A program made the translations under genes and the position numbers. This document shows positions 59,158-64,000 of a stretch of 64,000 nucleotides of DNA, piece after piece. The notes below the pieces were generated by a model that worked only from the letters and a program-made list of their open reading frames with translations, was not told the DNA's origin and did not search any database. This DNA is from Riptortus pedestris (Eukaryota > Arthropoda > Insecta > Hemiptera > Alydidae). Numbering within the stretch: the stretch's first letter is position 1; every line of letters begins with the position of its first letter. The stretch spans positions 49,688,501 to 49,752,500 of the forward strand of contig CM032232.1 in assembly GCA_019009955.1 (NCBI GenBank). Reading direction: 5' to 3'.

Positions 59158-59905
59158 ATGAAAACAGAATTATTAACTTATGTCACCATAGGTAAGATTT
59201 TGACATTTGTGCAGGATCAAGTTTCTTTGGGATTTGTCAGGGGACCAGCTCATCTGATGGACTAGGTGGTACTGTAAAAAGTTTGTCATCAAAAGCTAGT
59301 TTGCAGAGGCGTTTTGGGGACCAATTTCTTAAATCTTTCCGACTCCACTTGTGTGTATGAGAAATATAAAAGATTGTCATTTTGTCTATTTGAAACAAGA
59401 AGAATATGTTTAAGAAGAGAATGTTTTGAAAGAAAGATTTTCAAAACTTGCAGGCACTCAAAAAAAAAAAAAAACACTGCTAGATGCCTCATAACAAATG
59501 CCAACTGTAAGCTAAAATATTTTCTAACTGTACTGAAAGCGAGATTGACAAAGTTTTACCTTGAGAGAATTATATGTCAACTAGAAAATATTAATGGTAT
59601 TGTTGTTTGTTTGTATGACAGTAAATGGTAATAAAATAGTATCCAACCCATTACTATCTATGTACTTCTGCATTACAATGTTGCAATCTCAAGAAAAATC
59701 ACAAGGACTTTCGTTAAACAATGCTCATCAGCAGGAATTCCTAGTAGAGAAATTCAAAATTCAATGAGGTGAAGAAAATGAAAATTTTCAACAGAAATAC
59801 TGGAATTCAACAGAGTCTAAAATGCAGTCCTATGGTCGACTAGGTGATAGAGAAGGTATTTATTTGTTAACTAGTAAACTAACCATGGGACAAAAATAAT
59901 TCCAT
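59158..59905. other. spacer between the two 225-bp clusters
   Basis: 59158-59290 resembles 60424-60600, and 59632-59905 resembles 57480-57767, so the whole module is duplicated. The open + frame 59314-59631 is unassigned. Confidence 0.5.
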
Positions 59906-60440
59906 GTGATATGTATAGTGGTCACTAGTCATTGCAAGAATTATGTAATGAGAAGCCCAAAAAGATCTACTTCTCAGACGTCTTCATAGCTTTCAGTTTC
60001 ATCCTGTGAACAGGAAGTTGCTTTGCCCCCAAATGACTTAGTTCTGGGCAGTATCAATTTATTTATTATTTACCCTCGCAATTCAGGAAGAAAAATAATT
60101 AAATTTATTATTGGGAGGGCTAAATGAAGTGATATGTATAGTAGCCACTAGTCACTGCAAGAATTATTTGATGAGAAGCCCAAAAAGATCTACTTCTCAG
60201 GCGTCTGCACAGCATTCAGTTTTATCCTATGGACAGGAAGTTGCTATTGGCCCCAAATGACTTAGTTCTGGGCAGTATCAATTTATTTATTATTTACCCT
60301 CGCAATTCAGGAAGAAAAATAATTAAATTTATTATTGGGAGGGCTAAATGAAGTGATATTTATAGTAGCCACTAGTCACTGCAAGAATTATTTGATGAAA
60401 AGCCCAAAAAGATCTACTTCTCAGACTTCTGCAGCCCAGT
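59906..60440. repeat. second cluster of 225-bp units
   Basis: Two full units (59906 and 60129) and a partial (60353), more like the first unit (57768) than the inner ones. Confidence 0.85.
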
Positions 60441-60599
60441 ATAAAAAAAAAAGAATTATTAATTTATGTCATCATAGAGTAGATTTTGACATTGGTGCAG
60501 GGTGGCATTTCCTAGGGTAGTCATGGGAACGGCTCACCTGATGGCACTGTAAGAAGTTTGTCATCACAAGCTAGTCTTCTGAGGGTGGGAGTAACCCCA

Positions 60600-61133
60600 C
60601 CGACCATCACCATCTTTAACATTTCCATCAACAGCAGATAGTTTCCCACTTTTAATGTGCTAGCAAAGATTGACATTTCTACTGCAACTGGGAGAATCTA
60701 CAATCTTTAAAAATACAACAAGACGAAAAATACAACATCTTTCATCAGTTATGAAAGTTTAGAAGAATTGAAAGGTACAAGTTTTTTAATTTTAGTGTTA
60801 ATAAAGAGGGGTTTTTTTATTGAATTTCTTGCTTTTTTTCTGTTATTAATGTGCCCAATTTTGTAAAAGGAAGAAGAGAAGAAAAATATTTTTTAACACA
60901 GGTGTTCGTTTAATCTTTTTCCCAATAAGTAGGGAAACAATTTATATAAAGACCAAACCTGTAAATAGAGGGTCTAAATACTGAAATACTTTTCACTTCC
61001 ATATACTGTCAAAACCTTTATTCTGCTTTGACTGGAAAATCTTGGCAACATACTTGTTCTTATTTGGTCACCCCTAACTTATAAACTTTTCAGACTTCTA
61101 TGTAATTTGAAATTGTGCATTTGTTTTAACAAC
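60600..61133. other. unassigned stretch
   Basis: AT-rich with poly-T runs; nothing recognised. Confidence 0.4.
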
Positions 61134-61493
61134 AAAAGTCCGTCACGCAGGGGCTGCGTAGACTAAACAGATTTCCCACGTAAAGTTATACAATAGAGAA
61201 ATCTCCATACTAGTGCCAAAGAGTTACGGAAACGGCCGAACTAGCTTTTGGTGGGAAACACTCTCATCCATTATCCACCCATATTTAATGAAATATATCT
61301 GAATATAACATATTAATTTTATTGAAAACAATTTACTAAATCTAGTGCTGTAATTTTTAATGAATCAGAATCAGTATTATCTCAATCACTCAAATTTTAG
61401 TAATCTAAAAACAAAATAAGGGGGGGGGGTCAACAGAACGTATTTGCATATATCTCAAAAAGTAAAAGTTTACTGATCACAGTATATATATAG

Positions 61494-61549
<56 letters not shown>

Positions 61550-61660
61550 GAACGGACCTCATTCTCGTCATCTCCTGGGTAGGATCGACGGACATTTGAG
61601 GAAATTTTTCAAAACTTGCGTCATGAGTACAACCTCAATAGCTGATTTCCCTTAAATCTG

Positions 61661-61665
<5 letters not shown>
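61134..61665 (+). mobile_element. element A copy A-8, short
   Basis: AAAAGTCCGTCACGCAGGGG, then a shortened body, (TA)n 61496-61545, AATTTTGAACGGACCTCATT, and a reduced terminal palindrome CTGATTTCCCTTAAATCTGC. (TA)n follows at 61664-61712. Confidence 0.75.
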
Positions 61666-61712
<47 letters not shown>

Positions 61713-61717
<5 letters not shown>

Positions 61718-62725
61718 AGTTGCTATTCATAAAAAATTTTAAATAAACCTAATTTTAGGGGATGAAGTACATTTTAAATGAATGCATATAAATCATGATG
61801 AACCATATAAACATTTTATACTAGAAAGTGTAGTTTTCCTTTCTGCAAATGGATATAATGTGTCGTTAGAAATAAAACTTTGGACTTTTTATAATTTATT
61901 TTATTTTGGATGATGAATTATTATTTACGAACTAAAGATCCCCTTTTTAATAAAGGATGGCTGTGTGATATTCTTATAGACGATGCTTATCTATCTATAA
62001 TAATTCAAGGAAAGTCAGGTTTCACAGATATAGATTCTACCATTGCTAAAGCTTTATGTTATAACCTCTTTCAGAACAGTTTTGTACATATTTTTAACCC
62101 TTACTTTTTATATATATATAAATATAGGACAATTATACAAACACAAATCATATATTTTTTCAGGAAAATATTGACAATTGTGAAGTATTTGTTTGTTATT
62201 ATGCATCCCAGTTATTTCAAAACGAAGGATTCTATGTATATTTGAACCCAAACTGATTTTCGGAGATTGCTGTTTTATTCCTTAGTTGCAAGTTTGTAGG
62301 TGTTTCATTATTTCACTCAAAATTAAGTTCACCAACTATTTTATTCATTTCATTAATTATGAATTATTGTTTTAGTTATAAAGCTAATTTGATGTAACAA
62401 AGATAGTCATCTATATAAATAAAACTCTAAAGATTGTCTGATTTTGTTTTGTATTTAAATTCTCCAAGAATCAATTTTTTTCAAATTTCAGACCATTCCA
62501 TGAACAATGACATCAAAATTGCAAATCTTGTCTGTCTGTCTCTCTGGCCGTTTGTTAATCAATCTTTCAAAAATATAGATTTATGTGAAATTTTAAATTT
62601 GTGGGTCAACTATCCCAAAGTACAACATATGTTATATGAGATTTTAAACTAGGAGGGGGGGGGTACTAATAATTCTAGTAATCTTTAATCTACTAATAAT
62701 TCTATTTTTATTTTTTTATTCCAGC
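61713..62725. other. unassigned stretch
   Basis: An AT-rich open frame at 61910-62245 has no recognised domain. 62425-62560 carries the AACTCTAAAGATTGTCTGAT block and TGTCTGTCTGTCTCTC also seen near 38320 and 40540, a repeat remnant. Confidence 0.4.
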
Positions 62726-62917
62726 CTAGTTGAAGGGAGTGAGAAGCTTCTATGCCCTACAGAAAAAAGCTATCCAATTCAAGAACCTTTTGAAGAAAGT
62801 GGAATTCATGATATATTTGTTTTGTTTCATATAAAATTGACATTGGCGATTTGTAACATGATATATAAAATGATGATTAGACCTGTGATCATGTATGGCA
62901 ACTTGCAGTATCAATGA
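62726..62917 (+). CDS. weak candidate terminal exon
   Basis: After TTTTTTTATTCCAG, 63 codons are open: LVEGSEKLLCPTEKSYPIQE ... to TGA 62915-62917, with AATAAA at 62989 and GT-rich sequence after it. The segment YKMMIRPVIMYG resembles the YKTLIRPVLLYG block of non-LTR reverse transcriptases, so it may be a retrotransposon remnant. No partner exon was found. Confidence 0.2.
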   Translation, partial: LVEGSEKLLCPTEKSYPIQEPFEESGIHDIFVLFHIKLTLAICNMIYKMMIRPVIMYGNLQYQ

Positions 62918-64000
62918 TTTCTATCATACACATTCATGTGTCAAATTTTCTTACTTAACAGTGTAACTGTATTTCTGACATTATTTGTAATAAATAAAAG
63001 TTTACTTAGCAATGTGTTTCCTCTTTGAATTGATTTTATCAGCCTTTTCTACTGATTTCCTTTAGAACCATATATACACACATAGAAACATACACACCCA
63101 CACACACATGCGTGCACGCATGCACACACCCATGTATGTGCACGCATGCCCACACATACACACACTTATTTATATTAATTTAACAAGATCTGTCCACGGA
63201 ACTATAGTTTGAATTCACAATTAAGGATAAACAAACAAACCAAATTAAATGGAGCTCGGTATCCGCCAGGAATCGGGCTTATAATACAATACGTTCTAAT
63301 ACTTTTATATAGTTTAGTTTAGAATGAGCTGGAGTCTTAAGAGAGGCCTAAAATTAAAAATCACATTGTTTCATTTTGCATTATTTTTTTTTTTGCAAAA
63401 GAAGATTATAGCAAAGTTTATGTTGTAATTTAGAGAAATTTTGTTTTTATTTATGAAAAAATATTTGAAGATAAAGCTGGTTTGAGTCTTTTTATTTCTA
63501 TTAACACAATTACTTTTTGTATCTTTTTGGGGAAATGTAAAAATTTTTTATATTTTAAACTATTATTTGTACATACTTCATTAATAGTCAATATTTTTTT
63601 CCTTTAAGTCCTACTTTACCGAGTAATGTTTAATATTGATTTTAAAAGAAATAAGGTAGAAACTTTTAATTTGCTTACACCTACAGTAAAAGGATAACAA
63701 AAAACAAATATAGTTTATCAAATGTATTTAAATATCTTTCCACAAATTAATACGGTTTTAAAATAATACCCACATTGCATCATTTTTGGAAGAGGAAGTA
63801 CTTTGAAATGTTTGGATAACAGACTCTCCATCTCAAGAGCACTCAAGGCTCAGCCAATTTATTATACTTAGGGCATGAGAATATTAATTTTTATGATTCT
63901 ATAAAAGCAAAAAGTACAGCCTATTTTAAGAGGCAGAATGATGACAGTATTTGTTAGCAGATTTTTTTTGGCGAGGCTTTTATGTACACAATATTTTTAC
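62918..64000. other. right end of window
   Basis: Alternating purine-pyrimidine (CA/TG/GC) tract at 63068-63165, an element B-like fragment at 63190-63430 (AAACAAACAAACC, GGAGCTCGGTATCCGCC), then plain AT-rich sequence. Confidence 0.45.

Noticed and set aside
61910..62245. 111-codon AT-rich ORF
   Set aside because: Composition is what long AT-rich frames give by chance; no domain or splice partner.

Overview
The window is animal nuclear DNA, most likely from an insect. It is AT-rich, its coding sequence is broken into short exons by GT..AG introns, and it is packed with transposon debris (mariner, Ty3/gypsy-type LTR, tRNA-derived SINEs, foldback MITEs, rolling-circle-like elements). I cannot name the species. 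No bacterial-type operons, CRISPR arrays or intact functional RNA genes were seen.

Genes: I reconstruct four paralogous six-exon genes by splicing, none of which appears as a single long ORF. Genes 1 (5' end outside the window, 247-10810) and 2 (13666-18096) lie on +. Genes 3 (25465-19505) and 4 (53334-43749) lie on -. Genes 2 and 3 therefore converge, 1.4 kb apart. Internal exons have the same length in all four (120, 251, 196, 140 nt) with the same intron phases (0,0,2,0,2). The products are 293, 284 and 283 aa, plus a 262-aa 5'-partial. They look like insect glycine N-acyltransferase-like (GLYAT-like) enzymes: an N-terminal domain opening with MRDDLPNSVH, then a C-terminal GNAT fold with an acyl-CoA loop (RGKGYG) and a closing LGF motif. 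Substrates are unknown. A fifth, frameshifted copy of exon 5 sits at 40077-40214 inside an inverted duplication of gene 3 intron sequence.

Repeats fill the introns and the 18-kb gap between genes 3 and 4. The dominant family, called element A here, has one end with a G-C-rich hairpin, an inverted 12-bp subterminal repeat (AGCAGATTTCCC / GGGAAATCTGCT), a (TA)n tract near the other end, and a terminal palindrome. This layout resembles Helentron-associated non-autonomous elements (DINE-1-like). Other mobile DNA has repeatedly landed in the (TA)n tract of element A: foldback elements, a ~1.3-kb element B with ~300-bp repeat units, and an LTR. One foldback (6520-7030) is an essentially perfect 230-bp-arm palindrome containing an 89-bp GT..AG intron-like segment. 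That segment is precisely absent from both arms of a sister copy (1354-2464), which has in turn been split by a mariner element.

Region by region: 1-11 kb gene 1 with mariner, foldback and A insertions in its introns; 13.6-18.1 kb compact gene 2; 18.2-19.1 kb MITE and SINE; 19.5-25.5 kb gene 3; 25.5-43.7 kb repeat sea with a truncated LTR retroelement (32-33.5 kb), the duplicated pseudo-exon (40 kb) and a 5S rRNA-derived pseudogene (41 kb); 43.7-53.3 kb gene 4; 53.3-64 kb A and B fragments, small inverted repeats, a 225-bp tandem array (57.8-60.4 kb) and one weak candidate terminal exon (62.7 kb).
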